Assembly: GCA_946902875.1 (NCBI GenBank)
Contig: OX336344.1
Span: forward strand, 16,947,791-17,011,790
Direction of reading: 5' to 3'
Origin: Nematopogon swammerdamellus
Taxonomy: Eukaryota; Arthropoda; Insecta; Lepidoptera; Adelidae
DNA: 64,000 nt
The translations under genes and the position numbers were made by a program. Shown piece by piece: positions 23,108 to 34,028 of the stretch (its first letter is position 1; every line of letters begins with the position of its first letter). The notes under the pieces were generated by a model. That model saw nothing but the letters and a program-made list of their open reading frames with translations. It ran no database searches and had not been told where the DNA came from.

Positions 23108-23438
23108 ATGCGCGATGTAGTGCGGTTTTCTCAACCGTTCGATGTCGTGCGGTTTTATCAACCGTTCCATGTAGTGCGGTTTTGTCAACCGTTCGATGTT
23201 GTGCGGTTTTATCAACCGTTTGATGTAGTGCGGTTTTGTCAACCGTTCGATGTAGTGCGGTTTTCTCAACCGTTCACTTTGAAAGAATGCGCGGAATGCA
23301 AAGCGCACTCCCCGCCGCCCCACTGCAATCGCCTGTCGGTATGGAGGGGCCTAGGCGATCGCAGTGGCAGCGGGGTACGGAGGGCGAGCGCTTCGCATTC
23401 CCCGCATTCTTTCGAAGTGAACGGCCGAGAAAGCCGCA
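23108..23438. mobile_element. Hairpin element with amplified terminal repeat
   Basis: Six tandem 29-30 bp units of GTGCGGTTTTCTCAACCGTT type (23119-23275) run into a long hairpin: TTCACTTTGAAAGAATGCGC through a centre with CAATCGCCT / AGGCGATCG to CGCATTCTTTCGAAGTGAAC, then GGCCGAGAAAGCCGCAC. The last bases are the inverse of the tandem unit, so the amplified unit is the element's own terminus. Frames here are repeat-derived. Confidence 0.82.
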
Positions 23439-23939
23439 CTCTACGATTTGGTTTATGTTACCGTACACTTGGAATATACCATCTGTTTCTGGATGCTATT
23501 CATGCTTCTGAATCGCTGAGCTTGTTGAATGTTTGCTGGATGCCCGAGGCTGTGTTTTGTGTGGCTTGTGACGTTCATTTTATTATAAACTAACCATAGC
23601 CCTCGCCATAGCCTCATCATTGGCTCATGACATTGACTTAAATATTAATAAAGTAAGGACATGACCGTACGAACTCAACAAGTGTCCTTACTAAAGTGGT
23701 AGTCAAACCATAGTAAGAACGCCTATAAAATGACCAAAAAAATAATTTGGAAGAATATCCCATACTGTATTATTAATTACATTATGTATTATTTCGATTA
23801 TTTTTATTTGGCAAATAAATTAATTTGAGACCTGTTTAAATGAATACTTTGATGAGCATTATTTTTGACCAGCACGCATCGTATGGACATTTCCTTACGT
23901 TATCAATAGCACAGAATACAGAATACTGTTATAGTACCT
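23439..23939. other. No gene recognised
   Basis: AT-rich unassigned sequence ending in an ACCGAGCTTCGCTCGG palindrome at 23945-23960. Confidence 0.45.
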
Positions 23940-24000
23940 GGGCGACCGAGCTTCGCTCGGCGCCTTTCGCGTTTGCCGTGGGAGTGTGATAACTTCCGGC

Positions 24001-24717
24001 ACGACATGCCATTGTTAACATGACAGCAATATATTGATATTAGCTACTCAGCAAGAGATGGCACGACATGACATTGTTAACATGACAGCAATATATTGAT
24101 ATTAGCTACTCAGCAAGAGATGGCACGACATGCCATTGTTAACATGACAGCAATATATTGATATTAGCTACTCAGCAAGAGATGGCACGACATGCCATTG
24201 TTAACATGACAGCAATATATTGATATTAGCTACTCAGCAAGAGATGGCACGACATGACATTGTTAACATGACAGCAATATATTGATATTAGCTACTCAGC
24301 AAGAGATGGCACGACATGCCATTGTTAACATGACAGCAATATATTGATATTAGCTACTCAGCAAGAGATGGCACGACATGCCATTGTTAACATGACAGCA
24401 ATATATTGATATTAGCTACTCAGCAAGAGATGGCACGACATGACATTGTTAACATGACAGCAATATATTGATATTAGCTACTCAGCAAGAGATGGCACGA
24501 CATGACATTGTTAACATGACAGCAATATATTGATATTAGCTACTCAGCAAGAGATGGCACGACATGCCATTGTTAACATGACAGCAATATATTGATATTA
24601 GCTACTCAGCAAGAGATGGCACGACATGCCATTGTTAACATGACAGCAATATATTGATATTAGCTACTCAGCAAGAGATGGCACGACATGACATTCTTAA
24701 CATGACAGCAGATAGCA
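24001..24717 (+). repeat. 62-bp tandem array, 11 full units plus a partial
   Basis: Units start at 24001 and every 62 bp to 24683 and are virtually identical (ACGACATGCCATTGTTAACA.. AGCTACTCAGCAAGAGATGG). A single C/A variant at the ninth base marks the unit type. The last unit is interrupted at GACAGCAGATAGC. There are no unique spacers. Confidence 0.97.
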
Positions 24718-24840
24718 TGAATATTTTAACCCACGCACTGGTACCTCTATATGTTCTAAGAGATGTCGCTAGAAAAAAAATCGTCTGAAAATGGATTTTC
24801 TCTTGTCTGACTTGGAAAGTAAAATATTATCGAAATACAA

Positions 24841-24926
24841 GTACCGCGTGGTGTCGGTACTGAAAACGAATAGCCCCACTGCATCTCTCCCCGTGCATGT
24901 CGTATAAGGCGACTAAGGGATAAGAA
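24841..24926 (+). repeat. Dispersed repeat with AATAGCCCCACTGCATC core
   Basis: GTACCGCGTGGTGTCGGTAC to GGCGACTAAGGGATAAGAAC, inverse of 8460-8560. It is probably part of a larger retrotransposon that I cannot name. Confidence 0.65.
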
Positions 24927-25764
24927 CAAGATGCCGTGCGTAAATACAAAATTTTATCCATAGAAGTTATAGCCGTTTCCGAGAGACCTCGTATATTATT
25001 ATATTAATTTACAAGAATTAAGAGATAGGTATGTAATAATAATATAAGTGAATGCAATGAGATACCACGATCATGAAAGGAAGTGGGGACTCATAGGGAA
25101 ATTATTTCACGAATATTACACGATATTTTAACTTTTCCGTTCAGACGTCAGCTCGACGAGTTCAGCTATGGATGAATTAGTTCAGCAGACTCGATATAAC
25201 TGTTGTTAACGATATTTCTTCCGTTTCAAGTGAGTATAATAACTGTGTAGTAATAACTTACAAATTGAGAAACTTTATAATTGGCTAAAAAGGTTTTGTA
25301 ACGAAGCAAACTTTAAATGTAAGTTTTAATAGACTTCATTCGTGTTTCTATCAAATAAATAAATTACCAATGCGAAGGTACCGAAACCTGACGCCTGAGG
25401 TTCAATTCACATTGACGCCGAGTCGAAGCTCATCGAAGCGACGAAGCGCAGTTTTGATGCGAAATGTTACATTGCAAATTTAACTTTATCTCCATTGTGT
25501 AATGTACAAATCTGTGTGAGAGCAAAGAACGGTTACTGCGGTTTCGCGCGAAGTTTCTCTAACGCGCGTAGCTTCTATCATCGAATCCGCTCAGCGCGAC
25601 GTCTTCAGGTGACGACTAAGAGCGACGATGACATAGTAGGTGTACAACTTGCTCACGCTAAACGCAAGTGGCGGCACGTAAGTAAACATTACTAGATATT
25701 TGAGTAAGTATCATATATTTAGACGAAAATTAAATTGTGAAAAAAATAGGTCCAAAAATATATT
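24927..25764. other. No gene recognised
   Basis: Unassigned. 25400-25690 is somewhat GC-rich with CGCG-containing words but no homologous frame. Confidence 0.4.
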
Positions 25765-26118
25765 TATATAGGTCCTGCTTCACAAATTTATAGTCGCTCA
25801 GGGAGCTATGGAAAGAGCAATGCTCGGCGTTTCTTTGATCGATAAAATACGTAATGACGAAGGTATAAAGAAGCAAGGTTGTCGACATTGCTCAGAAAAT
25901 TAGCAAGCTAAAGTGGCAGTGGGTTGGGCACTTCTGTCGCAGACCCGAGAACCTCTGGGGTAGACGGGTGCTCGAATGGGTGCAAAGCAAACCTAGCGTG
26001 AGGCGCTCCCCGGACGACGACCTATAAAAGGTAGCCGGGAGTGGATGGATGAGAAGAGCGGAAGACCGTGCCTTGGGAGAGGCCCATGTCCAGCACTGGA
26101 CCGATACGCACTGATGAT
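25765..26118 (+). mobile_element. RTE-like LINE C-terminal fragment, heavily mutated
   Basis: GGAGCTATGGAAAGAGCAAT, AGCTAAAGTGGCAGTGGGTT and CCTTGGGAGAGGCCCATGTC align with 20022-20400, with frameshifting indels and deletions. Confidence 0.85.
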
Positions 26119-26120
26119 TG

Positions 26121-26547
26121 AAGGCATGAAATTACAGTGACCCAAAATTCTATACAAAAATGTTTACTTTTAATTTGAAACTTTTTGTTTCAAATTCACA
26201 CGTTTTTCTTTGTATAACAAAACACGTCCTTTCCTTTTTCTATCTCTTCTTTCTTCTTTTTCTTCTTCAGCTAAAATGAGAGATAATAGAGATATAGAGA
26301 TATCATAATAAGATGAACCTATAGGTACCACTTTTGGTCCTTGTGACTATAATAACAGTTCCAACCCAATGGACGAATTATTTATTTGATCTTGTTATAT
26401 AGTTTGTTGTTCTTCTTTTTCCTTTATTAATAAGTCATTTCAACGTTCAAAATTAAATATTATATCAAGCATTTCAAATGAACGTTACTTAATTTACGTT
26501 TACCTTAATTCAGCTCTTGATAACACGCACCAAAAATTACCCTCTAA
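26121..26547. other. No gene recognised
   Basis: AT-rich unassigned sequence with a TTCTTC-rich tract at 26245-26270. Confidence 0.45.
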
Positions 26548-27329
26548 CTTCCATACTTAAGACGAGACGGAAGTTAACTTTCTGCTGTAGAGACAATGGG
26601 GACATGGTGTGATGAGGCTAAGTGTCTCGTAAAGGACATCGGGTCGGCCATGCGCGCTGCTTCGGGTGAAAAACGCTCTACAGAATACCTGCGGCAACGC
26701 ATCAGCATGGCCGTCTAACGAGGTAACGCCGCCTCCGTCCTTGGCACCATGCCCCCTTCGTGCTCAGGGCTTGAGGAGGATTTATTATATTCTTAGTATC
26801 TAAGTTTGTTTTGTTTTATTTAGGTATATTTTTTTTTATATTGTATTAGTCAGTTTATTCTTATACGAAGTTTAGTTTAGTATTAATTTATAGTTTTAAT
26901 GTTATTATGTTTGTAAAGTTTAAATGTTATTTTAACTTAATACTAATAACTGAAAACTTTCTCCATACAATCTTTCGGCATTTATGTTTTCTAGCCCCCT
27001 AAACTTAAGTCTTAAGGATAGTCCAATCTACGTTCCTGTAATTTTTTTGTTTAGATGAAATAAACCTACAACACCTGAGCTAAAAAAATTATTTTGACCG
27101 AAAAAAATATATATTTTTATTTTTTCATGTCTAGAAGTTCTTTAAGCTTTATTGAGTCATCCATCACTTTAGATATAAACAAAATAAAAATACAGGAACG
27201 TAAATTCGACTGTCCTTATTGCAACAAAAAAAGAATAATTGTAAAAATCGAAGAAGGTTTAGGGGGGTAACAAACATAAATGCCGAAAGATGATTTTGTA
27301 TGGAGAAAGTTAACTTCCGTCTCGTCTTA
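26548..27329. mobile_element. Inverted-repeat element split by a retrotransposon end
   Basis: The left terminus TTAAGACGAGACGGAAGTTA (about 26557-26580) matches the right terminus at 27309-27329 in reverse. Internal arms ACTTTCTCCATACAA and TCTTTCGGCATTTATGTTT (about 26957-26990) match 27270-27308 in reverse. Between left terminus and left internal arm lies unrelated sequence (about 26590-26950). Confidence 0.75.
26590..26955 (+). mobile_element. Probable non-LTR retrotransposon 3' end inserted in the inverted-repeat element
   Basis: From 26595 the frame reads MGTWCDEAKCLVKDIGSAMR, then YLRQRISMAV, a stop, and RGNAASVLGTMPPS. The RISxAxQRGNAASVLG-like ending is one I associate with the C-termini of lepidopteran non-LTR retrotransposon proteins, from memory. 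The stop sits where a glutamine codon would be. AT-rich sequence follows without a clear poly-A tail. Confidence 0.45.
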
Positions 27330-27818
27330 AATATTATTATGCTATACTTGTCTCAGCCCAAATACCTTTATTTCTTCAAACATTTTATTACGCCTCAAGC
27401 TTGAAAGTCCTTTGTCCTTTCAAACTTTGACGTAGAAATATTTATAGTTTCCAGGTTGCACCGCTGAAAAGATTTTCCACTCATGCATTTTACATGCATC
27501 AATCATGTCAGTTGGAGCCGAGCGGCTCACTGTGTGTGTTTACATCGACCCGCAGCCCTTAGATCGAAAAATAATAAATGTCAATCGGCAAGAGTGTGTC
27601 ACTACGCTAGCATCGTAACGCGCCAACTATAATATGTGTACTTATATGTGAAACTGCAATGGTATATGTGGCGTGATATGTCTGTGTGCAACAACGGTCG
27701 CAAACGTAGTACTACATAGCACAAAGCCTGGCCCGAACATTGAACGTGTCTATAAATTCGACGAGCCGGCACAGTCCATTCAAATTTCGAATGACTCAAA
27801 TAACGGCCAATCTGTTCG
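27330..27818. other. No gene recognised
   Basis: Unassigned; no homologous frame. Confidence 0.4.
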
Positions 27819-27849
27819 CGTCGTCTCTACCACAATGTGGTAGAGACGA
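27819..27849. repeat. Perfect palindrome GTCGTCTCTACCACA / TGTGGTAGAGACGAC
   Basis: About 15-bp perfect arms with almost no loop. Confidence 0.8.
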
Positions 27850-28149
27850 CTGTATGTCATACAGTCCCACCGCGCCAGCCACTGAATAGAGAACAGCCGT
27901 CTTCCCCTAGCCGGCCGACATGGCTTATTACTCTGTGGCGCCAGCCAATGCCGGCTTATAGGATAACGTTGACAACGAAGTTTGTTTCATGTCTTTCCTC
28001 CTGCATTGCACCACTAATTATTATCATTATCACACTAGGAATAGAAATGATCTAGCTAAACTTGTGATAACGTTCCATTTTACCATATTCCTACTTCAAC
28101 TTGGATTCAACGTGGCTTGTCAGTATGTACTTCCCATGAAAATCTATAC

Positions 28150-29535
28150 TATACTATTATATCCTATCCTATCCTATCGTATCCTATCCTATCCTATCCC
28201 ATCTCACCCCATCCCATCCCAGCCTATCCTATTCTATTCTATCCTGTCCTATCATTCCCTATCCTATCCTATCTTATCCTACCCTAGACTATACTATCCT
28301 ATCCTATCCTACCCTACCCTACCCTATCCTATCCTATCCTATCCTATCCTATCCTATCCTATCCTATCCTATCCTATGCTATGCTATGCTATGCTATGCT
28401 ATGCTATGCTATGCTATGCTATGCTATGCTATGCTATGCTATGCTATGCTATGCTATGCTATGCTATGCTATGCTATGCTATGCTATGCTATGCTATGCT
28501 ATGCTATGCTATGCTATGCTATGCTATGCTATGCTATGCTATGCTATGCTATGCTATGCTATGCTATGCTATGCTATGCTATGCTATGCTATGCTATGCT
28601 ATGCTATGCTATGCTATGCTATGCTATGCTATGCTATGCTATGCTATGCTATGCTATGCTATGCTATGCTATGCTATGCTATGCTATGCTATGCTATGCT
28701 ATGCTATGCTATGCTATGCTATGCTATGCTATGCTATGCTATGCTATCCTATCCTATGCTATCCTATCCTATCCTATCCTATCCTATCCTACCCTACCCT
28801 ACCCTACCCTACCCTACCCTACCCTATCCTATCCTATCCTATCGATCCCACCCCACCCCACCCCACCCCACCCCACCCCACCCCACCCCACCCCACCCCA
28901 TGCCATGCCATGCCATGCCATGCCATGCCATGCCATGCCATGCCATGCCATGCCATCCTATCCTATCCTATCCTATCCTATCCTATCCTATCCTATCCTA
29001 TCCTATCCTATCCTATCCTATCCTATCCTATCCTATCCTATCCTATCCTATCCTATCCTATCCTATCCTATCCTATCCTATCCTATCCTATCCTATCCTA
29101 TCCTATCCTATGCTATGCTATGCTATGCTATGCTATGCTATGCTATGCTATGCTATGCTATGCTATCCTATCCTATCCTATCCTATCCTATCCTATCCTA
29201 TCCTATCCTATCCTATCCTATCCTATCCTATCCTATCCTATCCTACCCTACCCTATCCTATCCTATCCTATCCTATCCTATCCTATCCTATCCTATCCTA
29301 TCCTATCCTATCCTATCCTATCCTATCCTATCCTATCCTATCCTACCCTACCCTACCCTACCCTACCCTACCCTACCCTACCCTACCCTACCCTACCCTA
29401 CCCTACCCTATCCTATCCTATCCTATCCTATCCTATCCTATCCTATCCTATCCTATCCTATCCTATCCTATCCTATCCTATCCTATCCTATCCCATCCTT
29501 TACTATCCTATCCTATCCTACCCTATCCTATGTAC
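28150..29535 (+). repeat. 1.4-kb mosaic pentanucleotide array
   Basis: There are homogeneous blocks of five-base units: CCTAT (28150-28375), GCTAT (28376-28745, about 74 copies), CCCTA (28786-28826), CCCCA (28848-28900), TGCCA (28901-28955), TCCTA, TGCTA (29111-29165), TCCTA, CCCTA (29346-29410) and TCCTA to 29535. The five-base register is kept for long distances, with one visible slip at ATCGATCCCA (about 28841-28850). Long frames of LSYPI or MLCYA repeats are artefacts of the period. Confidence 0.97.
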
Positions 29536-29957
29536 TAGTTATACAAATGGCGATGTTCCGCAGTGATCCCGCTCGCAGCCGGCACGTCGGACCGCACCCA
29601 TTGATTTACACCGCGCTGTGGCTGTTGCGTATATGCGCTCGCTCCGTGACCACCATTAGCTTGATTTGAAGCCGATGCCAGGGCAGCCTTTTAACTTGCG
29701 CCGTGTACAAGAGCCTAGGCGCCTACATCATGAATCGACATGCGATTTTAGTTGGAAATACACTTACTATTCGAACTGGGTAGGTATAGGATATGGGTAT
29801 AGATAGGTATCTGCACCTAGTTCAAATTGTTACTCGATTATTTTAACATGGCTGCCATAGTGATGCCTGCTCAGTTCCGGAATCAAGCAGCGGCCAAATG
29901 ATGTTCCAGGATACTCCCGTTCTATTCTTCGAACTTCAGACTGGGTAGTAGAACTAT
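29536..29957. other. No gene recognised
   Basis: Unassigned sequence after the pentanucleotide array. Confidence 0.4.
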
Positions 29958-30350
29958 TAATTTATATCCTCTGAAGCACAGACGTATCGTTGGTCCATTG
30001 AGCCTGTTTTATCGGTACTACTATGGCCGCTGCTGTTCGCCTTCGCCAAACCCGCCATACTCTCGCGGAACACCCCTTTCTAGTCGACGGAAGAGTTCTT
30101 CGAACTGCACGATTCTCTAAATCGTTCTTGTGCCGCACTGCAAAGTGCGGAACGTGTGTGGAACGCGCTCCCAGGGAAAATCTTTCCCCACTCCTACAAT
30201 CCACGGATCTTCAAATCGGGGGTTAATAGCCTTTCCCCAGCGACATTACTCCACCTCCAAGCCGGACTGGCACCTAGTTGACGGTGAAATTGGCTGCGCC
30301 TGAGGCTTCGACCTCGGGCAGAGTCACCTAGTCCGGAAGCAATAAAAAAA
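29958..30350 (+). mobile_element. LINE-2 family fragment (Jockey-like C-terminus), with deletion
   Basis: It aligns with 33600-34010: CACAGACGTATCGTTGGTCC, RLRQTRHTLAEHPF, RTARFSKSFLCRTAK, then a 3' end with GGCACCTAGTTGACGGTG and an A-rich tail at 30340-30351. Frameshifted. Confidence 0.88.
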
Positions 30351-30436
30351 AAACGTTATCCTTTCATTCTACGTTGTACCAATCAGAATTCCCAGCCCAA
30401 TCAACAGGTAAGGGAAGGGACGTCCTACAATTTAAT

Positions 30437-31225
30437 TAAATGTAATGTATGGGTGGCTGAGTCAGAGGGGCCAGAGCACATGCTCCGAACAGTTAAATAT
30501 CACCTCCGAGAAGGTTACATACCGGAGACTTCCCTTTGGGTTGCTGGCTATACTGAATGAAAGGAGAACTCGTCGTTGTCAGCCTCGGTAGCTCAGTGGT
30601 GCGGTCACTCGACTGTTGTTATGCACACCTGGGCGCGATCAGTGCTTGAATGGGTGACCGCTCGACCGTTGGAGGCTGGCCGTGGTTCGGATTCCACGTA
30701 AAACTGTAGGTCCCTTCCCTTCTTACCTTACTAGGTGGTAGGGTTTATCCCGCCCGGGTTGATGCCACCGCACTGAATGAAACGTCGGTCGAAACGGCTA
30801 TAAATAGGCTGTAAATAGTTCGTGTTTTCCGTCCAGTTCAGTGTAACCGACATGAAATGAAGGGAAGCACTGACATGGCACCTAGTTCACCCGGTGTTAT
30901 GGGCTGACATCGCGAATGTTGTAGGTGATGTAGCTAACCGTATCTGTTTCCATAAAAAAAACAGCGGAGGCTGCTATGCGGCCATCTTACGTCCAGTACG
31001 GTGGTAAAAACCCAGTCGGCTACAATTTGAGCCTACCACCTATTAAGGGGAAGGAACCTACAGTTTAGCACCAGTTCCGAACGCTGAAGCGGCAGGTATA
31101 GGTACGAAAGTATTTTTTCCTTCAGAAAAAAACCCATTGGTATATGCCGGCCGGCATTCGAGCCTCGAAACTGTGCGATCAAAAGTCCAAGCCAAGACCG
31201 CGCCAACCGCCCGCCGCCGCTTGAA
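30437..31225 (-). mobile_element. SINE-B copy split by a SINE-A insertion
   Basis: 30437-30570 is the SINE-B tail in reverse and 30962-31225 its central domain and head in reverse (GCGGCCATCTTACGTCCAGT..ATTCGAGCCTCG..). The two halves are consecutive in intact copies. SINE-A copy 8 (30579-30961) lies between them. Confidence 0.88.
30579..30961 (+). mobile_element. SINE-A copy 8 (subfamily 2), full length, inserted in SINE-B
   Basis: GTCAGCCTCGGTAGCTCAGT head, GGGCGCGATCAGTGCTTGAA 5S-like core, T-arm CGTGG-TTCGGATT-CCACG, central domain, tail and A run. Confidence 0.92.
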
Positions 31226-32368
31226 TATTATACCTACTTGACTGACCGTATAACGAAAAATGTCAAAGGAATAAATAAGTGTACCTAATATCTCTTCCTA
31301 GTTCCTGGCCTGGAGAAACCATTACGAGAGACGGCTGCCTCCGCAAAAATCTCAAAGGATTATTTCATTTCGGGGGAGAGTCATTTATTTAAATTGAATT
31401 GCGCCGCTTTGCTAAATTGGGATCTTAAAGAGGCCAAGTGTACATAAATATACAACATTTGCACGACCGTTCGTTATAATTCAATCCCTTAGAAATAATA
31501 TTGAAACATTTCTTTTTTACTATTCCGTTCCCGACTTTCTAAGTGCAAAAATCAACCCCTGAACTTTAATTCAAAAATAAACAATTCGGAATGTATTTTT
31601 TTCAAGGCGCCTTCCCACTCGCCCTCTCCACTCACGCTCCGCTAAAGACTCTCCCGTTCTCATTGTACGATTATTCCTTTTTATCGAAGACGCCTCGAGA
31701 GAGCGAAATGCGAAGATCATTAATTTTACATTGCGAGAGAGTTTCGGCAATATTTTATTTGTATTCTCATTGTGTGAACCTGTAAATAAAGGGTGGGATG
31801 CGTGGCAGACGCATCCGCCCTCATTCGTGGGCTTGATTCATTTCACGGGCTCGCGGCCTCGAGAGCGGCCCATCATGCATAGTCGTGTGTTGGGTTATAT
31901 GCTTCCACGTCTAGATACATTTTAGTAGTGAAAGTGAATTATTAATCACTGGAAATATCTGAAAGTGCGAGTTAATTGAGAATTCATTTGTGTAAAAAAA
32001 TATCCGCAATTTATAAAAAAATCTATTTTTATTTGGTAAATCTATTTATAAATTTATCAAATTGTTTATATTGCTCTTCGAGTAACTTTATAGTAAAGTC
32101 TACCAGTTGTATTATAAATGCATATTCTGATTTGAGTCTTGCTTGTTATTACTTTAAACATAATTGTAATTGGAAATCTATAATCTATGAATCTATAATT
32201 GGCTTTTATGGTATAACCTATACATAATCATCACCTATTCTAAAACTGCTGTTGATTTCCCAAATAAACGAAAAATTAATAGTTTTTTACATTCAGGCCG
32301 AGATCCAAGCTTACACAGAGTTCTTTGTCAATGAAATAAAACGCAGATTAGAAAAATATGTACATGAT
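31226..32368. other. No gene recognised (downstream flank of the DIP-like gene)
   Basis: Unassigned; 31940-32330 is strongly AT-rich. No homologous frame. Confidence 0.4.
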
Positions 32369-32374
32369 TTTATT
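32369..32374 (-). terminator. Candidate polyadenylation signal AATAAA of the DIP-like gene
   Basis: An AATAAA hexamer on the minus strand lies about ten bases after the stop codon at 32384. It is the first such signal and would give a very short 3' UTR. Other A-rich hexamers follow further downstream, so the real cleavage site may be more distal. Confidence 0.45.
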
Positions 32375-32383
32375 CTAATAACA

Positions 32384-32622
32384 TTATATTATACAACAGT
32401 AAACATATAAGACGACCGCACAGAGCGCTTGCCACCGCGCGACTGTGCTCTGTTGCCGCGACGCGCCGCGTGGGGGCGCTCGTAGCGGGTGCAGGAAGTG
32501 TGCGCGGGAGCGGGCGGCGCCGCTGCGTGCCGCCGCCACCTCCGCTTCCGGCTGCTCCGCTCCGCCCCCCTCGTACTCCACGTCGTTGGGGGACTTGGCG
32601 TACACCCCGCTCCCCGATAAAG
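32384..32622 (-). CDS. DIP-like gene, terminal exon with putative GPI-anchor signal
   Basis: The exon completes S297, then encodes LSGSGVYAKSPNDVEYEGG, a low-complexity stretch rich in Ala, Arg and Gly, and a hydrophobic C-terminus (WQALCAVVLYVYCCII, residues 360-375) directly before TAA at 32384-32386. Such a tail with no cytoplasmic segment fits a GPI-attachment signal, as described for DIP/lachesin proteins. The upstream Ser/Gly/Ala-rich region offers several possible omega sites. The acceptor is TTCCAG, in phase with the previous exon. The exon is very GC-rich relative to its surroundings. An alternative last exon elsewhere cannot be excluded. Confidence 0.85.
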
Positions 32623-33329
32623 CTGGAACAAAGAAAGTATTAATCCGTCGGAGTGCTTAAAGATTAACATCAGCTGAGCAGGTTTTGCATTTCGCTTCAC
32701 CGCTCGCATTTGCGAAAAAGTGGTTTCCGCGATACAAATTAACCGATCATAATCTTAACGATTAAGCAGATTTTCGTGTAATTGTAACGGCAATCTCGAG
32801 AGGGGTGATATCGCTGTTTTAAGTATTTCCGCCTTGGGTGAGATTGTCAGTTTTTTACATCTTTCTGTTTTAACTTTGTGAGTGAATGGCGTAGAGATTT
32901 AGAAGGAAAATAAGAAAGTATTCGGTGACGTCAGCTTAGTTCCGTTGGGGCAGGTTATTGCAAAAGGTTGCACTCTTTATTTCCTCTCTCAATCTGCCGA
33001 AGTAAGTTTTTCTGTGACAATGGTGTGTGGTGTGCCTCCCGCTACTCCCCAAAGTTAGTTCTTTCCAGAAATGCTTACCGCACAACCCCTAAACCCAATA
33101 CCCAATACTAATATAAGCAATGTCCATACAGGTTGTCCGAGTTCTACCCGATTTGCTTACGACCGCAGGATTCCTCATTCAATAAGCTTAAAAAAAAGCT
33201 CAGTAGCATTTTTCCTAGTAATCGTATTTTTCGAAATTAATGAGTAATTTTATGCGTTCGGAAAAGGTCGGAAAGTGACCTTATATGGTTATTCTCTCTT
33301 ATGGAGATAATTCTAGATAAGATAGATAG
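32623..33329. other. Intron sequence of the DIP-like gene, unassigned
   Basis: Part of the 2235-bp last intron. No repeat recognised apart from a short GATA-rich tract at 33314-33332. Confidence 0.5.
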
Positions 33330-34028
33330 ATAAGAGGTGTCCAGGGACGTTGGATTTCGATCGTTCATAGAATCCAAGGCGAAACTAGCATCTCGAAAAT
33401 TAGGGATACTCTACCGATGTCGGCGATTTTTCACACCGGTCCAATTGCTTACACTCTATAAAGCACAAGTAAGACCGGTGATGGAATATTGCAGTCATCT
33501 TTGGGAGGGTTCCCCTGAGTACCTTCTTTCAGCCTTGGATTCTATCCAACGACGAGCCATTCGCCTCATTGGCGACTCTGTACTCACAAAGGACCTTCAA
33601 CCTCTAAAACACAGACGTATCGTTGGGTCATTGAGCCTGTTTTATCGGTACTACTATGGCCGCTGCTCTGACGAAATTGCTTCCCTTATCCCTCCTCCTC
33701 CTGTTCGCCTTCGCCAAACCCGCCATACTCTCGCGGAACACCCCTTTGTAGTGGACAGACGAGTACTTCGAACGGCACGATTCTCTAAATCGTTCTTGTG
33801 CCGCACTGCAAAGGTGTGGAACGGGCTTCCGGGGAATATCTTTCCCCACTCCTACAATCCACGGATCTTCAAATCGCGGGTAAATAGCCTTTCCCCAGCG
33901 ACATTAGTCCACCTCCAAGCCGGACTGGCACCTCCTCGGGGGTGATATTGGCTGCGCCTGAGGCTTCGACCTCGGACACAGCCAGCTAGTTCGGAAACAA
34001 TAAAAAAAAAAAAAAAAAAAAAAAAAAA
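33330..34028 (+). mobile_element. LINE-2 family copy, 5'-truncated Jockey-like ORF2 C-terminus with poly-A
   Basis: An open frame of 202 codons (33337-33945) contains SKAKLASRKLGILYRCRRFF, LYKAQVRPVMEYCSHLW, SIQRRAIRLI and FSKSFLCRTAKVWNGLP. An untranslated end and an A run of about 28 (34001-34028) follow. It lies antisense in the last intron of the DIP-like gene. The terminal motif CTCGGGGGTGATATTGGCTG is shared with the SINE-B tail. Confidence 0.92.

Noticed and set aside
23105..23593. 162-codon frame with repeated VVRFCQPFD peptide
   Set aside because: The peptide repeats come from 29-30 bp terminal repeats of a hairpin element.
24001..24717. Regular 62-bp direct repeats as a CRISPR-like array
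   Set aside because: There are no variable spacers; the whole unit is repeated in a eukaryotic genome.
28786..29410. CCCTA blocks as interstitial telomere repeat
   Set aside because: Insect telomere repeat is TTAGG (CCTAA). These units are TAGGG-type and grade into sister pentamers, so local slippage explains them.
27989..29669. Very long plus-strand open frames (up to 525 codons)
   Set aside because: They are produced by five-base repeats lacking stop codons; the protein is only LSYPI/MLCYA-type pentapeptides.
33337..33945. 202-codon frame as a host gene inside the DIP intron
   Set aside because: Same reasoning: LINE-2 C-terminus with poly-A and a second degraded copy at 29958.
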